A stretch of 56,941 nucleotides of DNA from assembly GCA_964514665.1 (NCBI GenBank), contig CAZESH010000001.1, positions 1 to 56,941 of the forward strand. Direction: 5' to 3'. Of the stretch, positions 41,879 through 50,862 are shown in pieces. The stretch comes from CAZESH01 sp964514665. Its GTDB lineage: Bacteria > Bacillota > Bacilli > Paenibacillales > KCTC-25726. Below the pieces are notes generated by a model. That model did no database searches. It saw only the letters and a list, made by a program, of their open reading frames with translations, and was not told where the DNA came from. The position numbers and the translations under genes were made by a program. Position 1 is the stretch's first letter; every line of letters begins with the position of its first letter.

Positions 41879-43252
41879 TCATTTGCCAAAAACGGCGTGT
41901 GACCCGTGCTCCCCCGGCACAATTTCATGCTCCTTCGGAGCGATTTTGGCCGGATTCTCCGGATGATATCTGCGCAACAGCTCTTTTCTCGACATCGCCA
42001 GCACCTTCGGCACAAGCATATCGTTTTTTTGATTCAGGCGCTGCTTGCCCTGAGGATGAATCACACTCATCAACAGTTTCAAGTAAAATTTGGTCATCTC
42101 GGCAAATACCCCTTCGGGCAATTCCATCACCGTAAAGCCGAACTGGGTAACTCCGCGGTTGATCATGCTGATGCCGTAAAGTCCCTTTACATCCTGATAA
42201 GCCGGGTTATCCAGGATGTAGGACGCGATTTTCGGCATTGCCTGCTCCATTTCTCGAATCAATTGAATCGCAAGATGCATGGAAGATCGCGAACTTTTTC
42301 CGAGCTGATACAGCAGGTGATTGTTCAAATGCATTTCGGCGATCCGCTCTCCGGAATGAATTTCCTCCCCATCCATTAGCTTCAATGTTTTGCCTTCATA
42401 CTTGCGGATGCGGAGCTGCAAAAAGCGGCTGTCCGGATCGATCCGCTTGACTTGAAACAACACATGAAAAAAGTATTCCCAGCCCATCCATACAAAGATC
42501 AATAAGCGCTTGGCCATGCTTGGCGCCGTCTCGACAGGCTGACGGGATGTATTGAACATTTCATCAATCGTCACAAATTTATAGCCTTGTGAGGTAACCT
42601 CCTGCAAATATTCCTCCAAGGCCAGCAGCATTTGTTCCGGCGCATGCTCATAAGCTCCCAATGTGTCCCCGCTGTCATGCAGAAGAACGACTTCTCCGCC
42701 TTTCAATCGCTTGACCAGCTTGCGTTTCAATTTATACTTGCTGGAGCTCTTCTTCCAGTCCCCGACGATACGCGACCACAAGATCAGGCGAAATTTGCGC
42801 AGCGTGATAAAATCGAAAATATTGATGATTCCCCAAGGGGGTCTATAGTAAACCGGCATAACACCCGTAATGCTTTCGACGACGGAAGCGGCTCGGGATA
42901 TTTGCTTGCGCACCTGCTGCGGAAGCAGCACCCCGTTGGAATAGTGGAAGTAATTATGAATGCCGATCACATGTCCCTCTTCAAACATGCGGCGAATCAG
43001 GTCCGGATTGGCCTCGGCATTTTTACCGACGACGAAGAAAGTCGCTTTCACGCCGTATGCCTTCAGCAGATCAAGCAATCTTCCGGTATATTTCTCGTGA
43101 GGTCCGTCATCGAAAGTAAGGGCGAGCTCATTGGAACGGCTGCCGCGTTTGAATGCTCGATAGCCAAAAAAGCGAACAATCATTCCCGGGATGAGCGCAT
43201 AGACACAAAGAAGCATAAATATGAGCCACAACATCGATTTCCCCAAAGTCAT
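41879..43252 (-). CDS. Membrane-anchored polysaccharide deacetylase with C-terminal YkoP-like domain
   Basis: The 457-residue protein starts with one membrane helix. Its NodB-type deacetylase domain (about residues 40-240) has ALTFDDGPHEKYT with both catalytic Asp, HNYFHYSN with the metal His, YYRPPWG, and LLHDSGD. The remaining 200 residues (YLLYQLG-like text such as NNHLLYQLGKS, LYGISMINRGVTQFGFTV) form a second domain that resembles YkoP-type proteins, from memory. It probably acts on a wall or extracellular N-acetylated glycan. ATG 43252 follows AGGA; TTG 43288 and ATG 43234 are alternatives. Confidence 0.85.
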   Translation of the reverse strand: MTLGKSMLWLIFMLLCVYALIPGMIVRFFGYRAFKRGSRSNELALTFDDGPHEKYTGRLLDLLKAYGVKATFFVVGKNAEANPDLIRRMFEEGHVIGIHNYFHYSNGVLLPQQVRKQISRAASVVESITGVMPVYYRPPWGIINIFDFITLRKFRLILWSRIVGDWKKSSSKYKLKRKLVKRLKGGEVVLLHDSGDTLGAYEHAPEQMLLALEEYLQEVTSQGYKFVTIDEMFNTSRQPVETAPSMAKRLLIFVWMGWEYFFHVLFQVKRIDPDSRFLQLRIRKYEGKTLKLMDGEEIHSGERIAEMHLNNHLLYQLGKSSRSSMHLAIQLIREMEQAMPKIASYILDNPAYQDVKGLYGISMINRGVTQFGFTVMELPEGVFAEMTKFYLKLLMSVIHPQGKQRLNQKNDMLVPKVLAMSRKELLRRYHPENPAKIAPKEHEIVPGEHGSHAVFGK

Positions 43253-43492
43253 CCCTACTTTCCTGTACAATAAATAAGCCGTGATCAATGTCGAAATATG
43301 TCAAAATAATGAACTCCTTATTTTTATTATAACACCATTTATCTTGATATGGAGCCTGTAATTTTGCGAATTCACCAAACAAAAATTTATTCGTTTAAAC
43401 CAACCGTCGCGCATGTCATATTTTATTTACCAATTCACGAAAAGATTACATTTCCCTCCCGTAACCGGCAATTCCCGAATCCTCCTGTCAGG

Positions 43493-43522
43493 TTGTTGTT
43501 TTTATACGGAACGCATTATAAT
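43493..43522 (+). promoter_or_regulatory. Promoter of the M20 amidohydrolase gene
   Basis: TTGTTG (43493-43498) and TATAAT (43517-43522) are 18 bp apart. I see nothing else in the gene-free stretch 43253-43564. Confidence 0.6.
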
Positions 43523-43564
43523 AGAAAGAAGTTTGAAAATGACAATGATTAGGAGAATGCGAAC

Positions 43565-44734
43565 ATGAAACAACAAATCATCGATTTTATTCAAACCAAT
43601 GCCGCCTCCTTCAAAGATACGGCTTTTTATATTGGCAGCCATCCAGAGCTGGGTCACTGCGAATTCAAGGCCGCGGAACGGCTGACCGCGGAACTGGTCA
43701 ACTTCGGCTTCTCTGTGGAACAGCCGGTTCTTGAAATTCCCACAGCCTTTATCGCTACTTACAAGACCGAAAAACAAGGCCCGACGATTGCTTTTTTGGC
43801 CGAATACGATGCCCTGCCGGATATCGGTCACGCCTGCGGCCATCATCTGATCGGCACGATGAGCGTTGCCGCCGCCGCGGGGCTTCGTTCCGTCATCGAT
43901 CAGCTGGGCGGAACCATTCGCGTCTACGGAACGCCTGCCGAAGAAACCAAAGGCGCAAAAGTGCCCATGGCGGCAGAAGGCCTGTTCGATGATGTCGATG
44001 CCGCGATGATGGCACACCCGTATCATGCCTTTGAGCGTTCAGGAACCTCGCTCGCGATGGACGCCCTGCAATTCGAATTTTTCGGCAAAGCGGCCCACGC
44101 CGCCGCCAGTCCGTATGAAGGAATCAACGCCCTGGACGCTGTGATCTTGCTGTTTAATGCCGTAAACGCCCTCCGTCAGCAGCTTCCCGACCACGTCCGC
44201 ATCCACGGGATCATCAATGAAGGCGGAAAGGCCGCCAACATCATTCCCGATTATGCGTCCGCACAATTTTATGTTCGTTCCGCAAGCCGCGCCTATACCG
44301 ACCAATTGGCGGAGAAAGTGCTGAATTGCGCGCGCGGGGCCGCGATGCAAACCGGATGCAGACTGGAAACATCCAATTATGAATATTCGTATGATGAACT
44401 GAACACCAATGAAACGCTGTCGGCCGCCTTTACAAGAAATTTGCTCGCTCTGGGCATTGCAGAAAGCGAGCTGACGGAAGGAAAGGACAACGGTTCGCTT
44501 GATCTTGGCAACGTATCGCTGCGCTGCCCGGCCATCCATCCCTTCGTGAAGGTCGTCGATCAGCCCTTCCAGCTGCACAGCATCGAATTCCGCGACGCAG
44601 CGATGAAGCAACCGGCGATTGCAGGAATGCTGCTGGGGGCGCAGGCTTTGGCCTGCACCGCCCTTGACCTCCTTAGCGATCCCGCCCTGCTGAAGGCGGT
44701 GCGCGAGGAATTTTCCGCTAAAATTTCATCTTAA
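43565..44734 (+). CDS. M20 family amidohydrolase/peptidase
   Basis: This 389-residue enzyme has the metal-binding text IAFLAEYDALPDIGHACGHHLIG, PAEETKGAKVPM with the catalytic Glu, and a dimerisation domain starting near AMDALQFEFFGKAAHAAASP and YEGINALDA. It is close to aminobenzoyl-glutamate-hydrolase or PM20D2-like members that cleave amide bonds of N-acyl amino acids or dipeptides. ATG 43565 follows AGGAGA. A 49-codon gene follows at 28 bp. Confidence 0.9.
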   Translation: MKQQIIDFIQTNAASFKDTAFYIGSHPELGHCEFKAAERLTAELVNFGFSVEQPVLEIPTAFIATYKTEKQGPTIAFLAEYDALPDIGHACGHHLIGTMSVAAAAGLRSVIDQLGGTIRVYGTPAEETKGAKVPMAAEGLFDDVDAAMMAHPYHAFERSGTSLAMDALQFEFFGKAAHAAASPYEGINALDAVILLFNAVNALRQQLPDHVRIHGIINEGGKAANIIPDYASAQFYVRSASRAYTDQLAEKVLNCARGAAMQTGCRLETSNYEYSYDELNTNETLSAAFTRNLLALGIAESELTEGKDNGSLDLGNVSLRCPAIHPFVKVVDQPFQLHSIEFRDAAMKQPAIAGMLLGAQALACTALDLLSDPALLKAVREEFSAKISS

Positions 44735-44762
44735 ATTCATTCTTTTGGGAGCGTGATCCGGT

Positions 44763-44912
44763 ATGCTGACGCTTGAAGAAAAGAAATACCTGCTGCAGCT
44801 TTTGAAAAAAGAACGGCGTTTGGCTCTCTTCGCAAAAACGCCCGAAATCCATCAGAAGCTGACCGAAAAGCTTGAACAAATGATCCGCAACGAGGAAATC
44901 AACATGCAGTAA
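44763..44912 (+). CDS. Small 49-residue helical protein
   Basis: ATG 44763 opens MLTLEEKKYLLQLLKKERR and ends EEINMQ at a TAA. The protein is highly charged and fully helical, with hydrophobic residues spaced for an amphipathic helix. GGGAG lies 11 nt upstream. It follows the M20 gene by 28 bp, so it may be co-transcribed. Function unknown. Confidence 0.65.
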   Translation: MLTLEEKKYLLQLLKKERRLALFAKTPEIHQKLTEKLEQMIRNEEINMQ

Positions 44913-44989
44913 ATGAATATCTTGCGTATAACCAAACCGTACCAGTCCACAATAATTCGAGACTACAGTATGGAAGGGTTTGGTTGACC

Positions 44990-45300
44990 ATGTCCTACGC
45001 ATGGATTTGGAAAGCTGTTGTAATTACTCTTGTCGGCACGATGCTGCTGCGGCTTGCCGGCAGGCGCTCGATCTCGCAGATGACCGCTGTACAGACCTTA
45101 ATTATGATCTCCATCGGAACACTATTGATTCAGCCGATCAGCGGAAGCAATCTGGGAGTACCTTTTTGACATCGACGCTGCTGATTGCCACGCTTTTGAT
45201 TATTGAATTTTTGCAGCTTAAAGTAGATTGGCTGGAACGCCTGCTTTCCGAAGTGAAGCTGAAGAAAAACGTGCCTGCCCCCCTTAAACGATTGCAATAA
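44990..45300 (+). pseudogene. Frameshifted and truncated DUF421 membrane protein gene
   Basis: The first frame reads SYAWIWKAVVITLVGTMLLR, LAGRRSISQMT and IGTLLIQPISG, the standard start of a DUF421 (YetF-like) protein, and stops at 45167. The +1 frame continues STFLTSTLLIATLLIIEFLQ and LKVDWLERLLS to 45300. One base lost around CTGGGAGT would explain it, since CTGTGG would restore a Trp. The C-terminal cytoplasmic DUF421 domain is also missing. A sequencing error would fix the first defect but not the second. Confidence 0.82.
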
Positions 45301-45304
45301 AAAA

Positions 45305-45331
45305 GAAGCTGTCCGCATCTTGAGGGCAGCT
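45305..45331 (+). terminator. Terminator-like hairpin after the DUF421 remnant
   Basis: AAGCTGTCC and GGGCAGCTT pair with one mismatch around an 8-nt loop, followed by GCCTTTT. Confidence 0.6.
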
Positions 45332-45439
45332 TGCCTTTTGCCGTTTATAGATTACACCGTGAAACCCTTGGCGTTTTTTGTTACAATGAGAAAATAAGTG
45401 CGACAAATTCTATTTCCCAAAGGTGACTGGTGACTTTCA

Positions 45440-47209
45440 ATGAACAGCCTGAAAACTTATTTCCGTTTTGTAAAACCGTATTGGGGATACATCCTGATCA
45501 CTGTCGTCATAGGCATTGTCAAATTCGGCATTCCACTGACCCTGCCGCTCATTCTCAAATACGTCGTCGACCATCTTCTCCTGAATCAGACTATGCCTGC
45601 CGCCGACAAGTATCACCAGCTGACCCTCATCATGATCGCCAGCTTGCTGGTGTTTGTGGTGCTGCGCAGCCCGATCGAATATTTCCGCCAGTATTACGCC
45701 CAATTGACCACCAGCAAAATTTTATATGATATCCGCAATCATCTGTACATGCATATTCAAAAGCTGTCTTTGCGCTATTACCAAAACCGCAAGGTGGGAG
45801 AAATCATCTCCCGTTTCATCAACGATGTCGAACAGACGAAGAACATTGTGGAAACCGGTTTGATGAACATTTGGCTGGATATGTTCACGCTGACCATCGC
45901 CATCGCCGTGATGTTTTATTTGAATCCGCTGCTGACGCTGGTTTCCATTTCGATATTCCCTTTATACGGACTTTCCGTTAAAATTCTCTATAAACGCCTT
46001 AAAGCGCTGACCAAGGATCGTTCGCAAGCGCTGGCCGAGGTGCAGGGATATCTTCATGAGCGGATCCAGGGCATCCCGGTAATCCGCAGCTTTACATTGG
46101 AAAATTTTGAGGCGAAGCGCTTTGACGGAAAGAACAGAAATTTTCTGAACAAGGCGCTGGCACAAACAAGATGGAACGCGCTTACCTTCTCGATCATCAA
46201 TACCTTGACCGATGTCGCGCCGATTCTGGTCATCGGCTATGGAGCTGTTGAAGTGATTAACGGAAATTTGACGCTGGGCGCATTCGTCGCCTTTTTCGGA
46301 TATTTGGAACGGCTGTACAGTCCGCTGCGCAGAATCGTCAACTCCTCCACCGTATTGACGCAGGCTGCGGCTTCATTGGAGCGGATGGTGGAATTCATGA
46401 ACGAGCCTTACGATATTGTCGATGCTCCTGACGCCTATCCGCTTCCCGCTGTAAAGGGAAAAATCGAATTTGACGACGTCTGCTTCCGCTATTCCGATAA
46501 ATCTCCGGATGTGCTGCATCGTATCAGCCTGACCATTGAACCCGGTCAAAAAATCGCGCTCGTAGGCATGAGCGGAGGCGGCAAATCTTCCCTTGTCGGA
46601 CTGCTTCCAAGATTTTACGATATCTGGCAGGGCGCGATCCGGATTGACGGACACGATATTCGCGGCGTCACCGCGATAAGCTTGCGCGAACAGATCGGCA
46701 TGGTGCTGCAGGATAACTTCCTGTTCAGCGGTACGGTCCATGACAATATTTTGATGGGCAACCCTTCCGCCGGCGAGGAAGAGATCATCCGTGCAGCCAA
46801 AGCGGCCAATGCACATGAATTTATCTCCGAGCTCCCGAACGGCTATCATACGGAAATCGGCGAACGGGGCGTCAAGCTTTCCGGAGGGCAGAAGCAGCGG
46901 GTAGCGATAGCGCGCGTCTTTCTTAAAAATCCGAGCATCCTGATCTTGGATGAAGCTACCTCGGCGCTCGATCTGGAATCCGAGCATCTGATCCAGAAGG
47001 CGCTTGACGAATTGGCGAGAAACCGTACCACGCTGATCGTCGCCCACCGTCTGTCAACCATCACGCACGCCGATCAAATCGTTCTGGTTGAAAACGGAAC
47101 GATTAAAGAGCGCGGAACGCATGCGCAGCTCATGCGTTTAAACGGCGGTTACGCCCGCTTGTTCAATGTTCAGCAGCTGTCGTCAAAAGAAGAACTGGCA
47201 ACGAGTTAA
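45440..47209 (+). CDS. ABC exporter half-transporter
   Basis: This 589-residue fused exporter has six membrane helices (about residues 15-310), then an ATPase with Walker A GMSGGGKSS, Q-loop MVLQDNF, signature KLSGGQKQR, Walker B ILILDEATSALD and H-loop VAHRLS. It resembles MsbA/YgaD-type lipid or multidrug exporters and should form a homodimer because no partner half gene is adjacent. Start ATG 45440 follows AAAGGTGACTGG; the ribosome site is weak. Confidence 0.93.
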   Translation: MNSLKTYFRFVKPYWGYILITVVIGIVKFGIPLTLPLILKYVVDHLLLNQTMPAADKYHQLTLIMIASLLVFVVLRSPIEYFRQYYAQLTTSKILYDIRNHLYMHIQKLSLRYYQNRKVGEIISRFINDVEQTKNIVETGLMNIWLDMFTLTIAIAVMFYLNPLLTLVSISIFPLYGLSVKILYKRLKALTKDRSQALAEVQGYLHERIQGIPVIRSFTLENFEAKRFDGKNRNFLNKALAQTRWNALTFSIINTLTDVAPILVIGYGAVEVINGNLTLGAFVAFFGYLERLYSPLRRIVNSSTVLTQAAASLERMVEFMNEPYDIVDAPDAYPLPAVKGKIEFDDVCFRYSDKSPDVLHRISLTIEPGQKIALVGMSGGGKSSLVGLLPRFYDIWQGAIRIDGHDIRGVTAISLREQIGMVLQDNFLFSGTVHDNILMGNPSAGEEEIIRAAKAANAHEFISELPNGYHTEIGERGVKLSGGQKQRVAIARVFLKNPSILILDEATSALDLESEHLIQKALDELARNRTTLIVAHRLSTITHADQIVLVENGTIKERGTHAQLMRLNGGYARLFNVQQLSSKEELATS

Positions 47210-47238
47210 TCCAAAAAAATTCATTAAAGGTGATAACC

Positions 47239-47742
47239 ATGAATCAATTAGAAACCGCAAGCCTGCTGGAAATGCTGGAATATGCCGATACAAAACAAGC
47301 GCTGATCGAATGCGGACAAAAGATCATTGAGGGCGGCTATTCACCCTTCAGCGCCTTTCTTTATCAATTTGAACAGAGGATGAAGCAGGCCGGGGATGCA
47401 GACATGGGCCTGCTGGAAGAACTGATCCGCAGAGGAAAACAAGCGCTTCCCGATCCCGGCGCAATCAGCCCTGCCTGGGAGAAAAAGTGGGAGCGGCTGG
47501 AAGGAATCGCCGAGCAAAAAAGCCAGATTCTTAAATCTGTTGCACCGGATAAACGTGAAGGAGAATGGCAGATCATCATCGACAATCCCTTTTCTTTGGA
47601 AAGCGTCTCCTGCCATCCAGGACTAGATTTTTACCAAGCGGCCTATTATTTCGGTTATTTTATGCAGGATCTGAAGAAAAACGAATTTCTTCGTTTGCAG
47701 CGGATAGAAAATATCAAAACGATATTTCAAGCCGAGATTTAG
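47239..47742 (+). CDS. Conserved hypothetical soluble protein
   Basis: The 167-residue protein has helical text (ETASLLEMLEYADTKQALIE) and a C-terminal SCHPGLDFYQAAYYFGYFMQ. No motif is recognised. ATG 47239 follows AAAGGTG, and the GTG at 47230 is inside that site. It starts 29 bp after the ABC exporter gene, so it may be co-transcribed. Confidence 0.7.
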   Translation: MNQLETASLLEMLEYADTKQALIECGQKIIEGGYSPFSAFLYQFEQRMKQAGDADMGLLEELIRRGKQALPDPGAISPAWEKKWERLEGIAEQKSQILKSVAPDKREGEWQIIIDNPFSLESVSCHPGLDFYQAAYYFGYFMQDLKKNEFLRLQRIENIKTIFQAEI

Positions 47743-47792
47743 GGAACGCCGAAAAGCGTTTCCTGGCAAAAGCTTCTGCCTTTCCTGAAAAG

Positions 47793-48479
47793 CTAATCGA
47801 TGGATTCCATTAAAGTCTCGGGATCGAGGATTGTAATTTTCTTTTTGTGAATTTCGATCAACTTCTGGATTTGCAGGTCGAGCAGCACCTTGGTCACTGT
47901 TTCCCGCACAGTGCTGGTCATGTCTGCAAGCTGTTGGTGGGTCAGCTGCAAATCGATCAAAATTCCTTCTTCGCTTTTCACACCGTATTCGCCGGATAAC
48001 CGCACAATCGCCTGAATGATTCGGGAACGCGCATCAAGCGTAGTCAGATCCTTGATCAAATCATTCGTTTTGCGAATTCTTGCCATTGCAATTTCAAGCA
48101 TTTTCAACAATAGCTTCGGATTATCCTCGAGTACTTGGATCAAATCCTTTCTTTTTAGCACATGCAATACGGAATTTCCAATCGCCTGCGCCGAAGCGGA
48201 GCGTGTGCGCTCGCGTTCCAGCACGCCCATCTCCCCGAAGTAATCCCCTTCATGAAAGAACGCAAGAATCACTTCCCGGTCGCCGACATTGCGGTAGATC
48301 TTCACTACGCCCGATTTGACGATAAATAGTTCCTCCGCAGGATCCTGCTCCAAAAACACGGTAACCCCTTTTTTGTATACACGCTCGACAAATAAAGGGC
48401 TGATCTGATCGATTTCACCAGCAGACAAATCCTGAAAGAAGGGGATCTCTTTTAAAAATTCGTTCAACGAACCGCTCAT
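47793..48479 (-). CDS. Crp/Fnr family transcriptional regulator
   Basis: This 228-residue regulator has a cyclic-nucleotide-like sensor domain (EELFIVKSGVVKIYRN, DYFGEMGVLERERTRSASAQ), a long dimer helix, and a C-terminal HTH at about residues 165-215 (LTHQQLADMTSTVRETVTKV). It has no Cys for an FeS cluster, so it is not an oxygen-sensing FNR. The ligand is unknown. It is a single gene. Confidence 0.9.
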   Translation of the reverse strand: MSGSLNEFLKEIPFFQDLSAGEIDQISPLFVERVYKKGVTVFLEQDPAEELFIVKSGVVKIYRNVGDREVILAFFHEGDYFGEMGVLERERTRSASAQAIGNSVLHVLKRKDLIQVLEDNPKLLLKMLEIAMARIRKTNDLIKDLTTLDARSRIIQAIVRLSGEYGVKSEEGILIDLQLTHQQLADMTSTVRETVTKVLLDLQIQKLIEIHKKKITILDPETLMESID

Positions 48480-48657
48480 CTTGCTTAACCTGCCTTTTTA
48501 TGACCATACTTTATCCCATCATATCATATTTTTTTTTCGTTTTTGTAATCGCGGTTACAGATTTCGCGCGTATTTTAATGGATAATAGGGATCATAAGCA
48601 TAAAGTCGTGGTTAAATCGAACTAGGTTAAAGAAGATATCGAATCGAGGTGAATGTA

Positions 48658-48948
48658 ATGATGGCACAACACATAAAACCGAATCCGCTGATCAAGGAAT
48701 TTGTTCGTCTGTTGGACAATTTGGAGGATTCGGGGAAAAATATGCACCAATTCATGGATTTTTTAAGCACAGTGCTTCGTTATAAAGAAAGTGTACCGCC
48801 GACAGCAGAATTTGTTACCGTGTTGAAATACCGCAAACCGATTTTGTTTCAACATCTGAAAAAAAACATCTCGCCCAGAAGCCCGCTGTATTTCGTACTG
48901 CAGCTGGACATGGACTACAATCTCGCTGCCGAACGCATTGGTCTCTAA
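48658..48948 (+). CDS. Small hypothetical protein
   Basis: The 96-residue soluble protein is helical (PNPLIKEFVRLLDNLEDSGK, MHQFMDFLSTVLRYKES). No family is recognised. ATG 48658 lies 6 nt after GAGGTG; the GTG at 48649 belongs to that site. It ends just before the dispersed repeat at 48957. Confidence 0.68.
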   Translation: MMAQHIKPNPLIKEFVRLLDNLEDSGKNMHQFMDFLSTVLRYKESVPPTAEFVTVLKYRKPILFQHLKKNISPRSPLYFVLQLDMDYNLAAERIGL

Positions 48949-48956
48949 AATGGGGC

Positions 48957-49090
48957 AAGGGACTGTCCAAAAAGTCTAATTGACTTTGGGCAGTCCCTTC
49001 CTGCCTGAGAACGTAGATAGCTCTTTACGGGCGGGGGTATGGGATCAAAGGTAGCCCCCCCCCTCGCGCTTTTGTTAGGAGAAACAGCCC
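48957..49090. repeat. Dispersed intergenic repeat, copy 2
   Basis: It begins with the hairpin AAGGGACTG to CAGTCCCTT (about 48957-49000). Then come GCTCTTTACGGGCGGGGG with TATGGG (49020-49043) and GGAGAAACAGCCC (49078-49090), the same blocks as at 2841-2931. A C-rich piece of about 30 bases separates the last two blocks. The rest of 48949-49230 holds nothing I recognise. Confidence 0.7.
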
Positions 49091-49230
49091 GTGGAGAAAA
49101 CAAAAAGAAACCGCAATTTCGTAAAATGGAAGAACAACCAACCATTACCGAAAAGGAGCGGTTTCTTTAGGAACTTCTTGCTATCCCTCAAGCGAGATGA
49201 TCTGCCTTGGCCGATGTCTGCTCTTCCGGC

Positions 49231-49803
49231 TCAATGATCTGCCGGACCGGCAGGCTGGATGACGCCGCAGGCGACTCTGGATCCGGCGTCCCCGGCAGGA
49301 TCGGTGTAGTAATCATCCGGTTTGTCATGGATGACTAACGCGGTTCCCGTCTTGGTCAACAGCGAATTGATTTTACCCGATTGCAGGGTAACGTGAGCAG
49401 CCAAAAGCCGGGTTTTCACAGTTCCGTCCGGCTGCACTTCAATATTGGGCAAATCGCCGGCATGACTGCCTTTCTTGTTGTCGAAGCCGTGCGCTTTCCC
49501 AAACGGGTTAAAATGGCCTTCCGCGGATTTGAAATCGGGACGCAGGCACATCCCTTTTTCATGGATATGAATCGCATGCATCCCCGGACGCAGTCCGGAA
49601 GCCTGAAGGCTGATTTGCACACCATCCTTGGTTTCACGAAAATCGGCTTGTCCGATTTTCTCCCCATCCGTATTGATCAGCGCAGCCGTGGCAGAAGAAG
49701 GATTGTGCTTCTGGACGGACGCTCCGGCGGTCTTCGCCTGACAGCCGCCGAGCATGGTCAAAGCCGCCGCAAGCAGCAGCAGGCTGCGAATTGTGTTTGC
49801 CAT
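49231..49803 (-). CDS. sodC: Cu/Zn superoxide dismutase lipoprotein
   Basis: The 190-residue protein has a lipoprotein signal with lipobox LGGC. The SOD domain keeps the copper and zinc ligands: HIH in GMHAIHIHEKG, the bridging His of GHFNP, KAHG, the His and Asp of GSHAGDLPN, the last copper His of ALVIHDKPDDY, and the catalytic Arg of GSRVACGV. It should dismutate superoxide at the outer cell surface. The B. subtilis homologue YojM is described as lacking copper ligands, so this copy looks more complete. ATG 49803 follows AAAGGAG. Confidence 0.92.
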   Translation of the reverse strand: MANTIRSLLLLAAALTMLGGCQAKTAGASVQKHNPSSATAALINTDGEKIGQADFRETKDGVQISLQASGLRPGMHAIHIHEKGMCLRPDFKSAEGHFNPFGKAHGFDNKKGSHAGDLPNIEVQPDGTVKTRLLAAHVTLQSGKINSLLTKTGTALVIHDKPDDYYTDPAGDAGSRVACGVIQPAGPADH

Positions 49804-49932
49804 GGTCTTTCTCCTTTCCGTGCGTTTTTGCGTGAATCGTTATCATTATTGACGTATTAAAAGGAAAGCAAACCGCATTTGGCGAATACCTTTGAATAAA
49901 TGAGCGAAAAGCGAAAAAAGGAGACCGACCCT

Positions 49933-50787
49933 ATGGCTTTAACGGAAAAAATGGCGATCGTCACCGGCGCCTCCAGCGGCTTCGGTTTATTGACCTGCCT
50001 CGCCCTTGCCGGCAATGATTGCCGGGTCATCACAACCATGCGCAGCCGCGAGCAGTTCGGACAGCTGCTCGAGCCGGCCCGGCGGCGCGGATTCGAGCAG
50101 CGCATCGAATGCGTCGAGCTTGAGCTAGCGGATATGGAAAAGCCCGCTCGTATGGCGGCGGACATTATTAACCGTTACGGAAAAATCGACGTGTTGGTCA
50201 ATAATGCCGGCTATGCCAAGGCGGGATTTGCAGAGGATCTGGAACTATCGGATTATCGCGGGCAATTTGAAATCAATGTGTTCGCACTGATCAATATGAC
50301 AAAAGCGGTCCTGCCGCATATGCGCCGCGCCCGCAGCGGCAAGATCATAAACGTCAGCAGCGTCAGCGGCCGTATCGGCTTCCCTGCGCTGTCGGCCTAT
50401 TCCGCATCCAAATTCGCCATCGAAGGCTTCAGCGAATCATTGCGTCTTGAGCTGCTGCCGTACGGCGTTCGGGTTGTATTGGTGGAACCGGGCTCCTACA
50501 AAACGCCGATTTGGAACAAAGAGCGGCTGACGATGCCCCCCGACTCCCCGTACAGCGCTGAAATCAAACGCTATTCGCGGATGATGGAGAAAACCGCCGA
50601 GAACGCAGGCGACCCCGAGGAAGTGGCGCGATTGATCGCACGTATTGCGGCGGAGCAGGCCCCCAAGCTGCGTTATCCGATCGGGCAGGGCGTGAAGAAA
50701 AACCTCCTGCTGAAATCGTTTCTTCCTTGGAAATGGATCGAACGGGCCGTAGCTTCCACTCCTTATGACGAGGGCAAACGTTTATAA
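49933..50787 (+). CDS. Short-chain dehydrogenase/reductase
   Basis: This 284-residue classical SDR has the cofactor motif TGASSGFG, NNAG at the end of beta-4 (VLVNNAGYAK), catalytic Ser in INVSSVSGR and YSASK. A C-terminal extension of about 60 residues (PIGQGVKKNLLLKSFLPWKW) may set the substrate. The redox substrate is unknown. ATG 49933 follows AAAGGAG at 9 nt; ATG 49900 has no ribosome site. Confidence 0.9.
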   Translation: MALTEKMAIVTGASSGFGLLTCLALAGNDCRVITTMRSREQFGQLLEPARRRGFEQRIECVELELADMEKPARMAADIINRYGKIDVLVNNAGYAKAGFAEDLELSDYRGQFEINVFALINMTKAVLPHMRRARSGKIINVSSVSGRIGFPALSAYSASKFAIEGFSESLRLELLPYGVRVVLVEPGSYKTPIWNKERLTMPPDSPYSAEIKRYSRMMEKTAENAGDPEEVARLIARIAAEQAPKLRYPIGQGVKKNLLLKSFLPWKWIERAVASTPYDEGKRL

Positions 50788-50811
50788 AACGATGCCGCCT
50801 ATCATAGAAAG

Positions 50812-50850
50812 TAAAACAGCCGGGAAAAGGAGGATCCTTTCCCGGCTGTT
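50812..50850. terminator. Bidirectional terminator between the SDR and RpiR genes
   Basis: AAACAGCCGGGAAA pairs with TTTCCCGGCTGTTT across a short loop. It serves the convergent genes on both sides. Confidence 0.88.
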
Positions 50851-50862
50851 TATTTAAAGCAA

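Noticed and set aside
49834..49852. Fur/PerR-like box upstream of sodC
   Set aside because: About 14 of 19 bases match a Fur consensus and the dyad is poor, so it may be chance.
49900..49932. Upstream ATG of the SDR gene
   Set aside because: It has no ribosome site, whereas ATG 49933 follows AAAGGAG and gives a normal SDR start.
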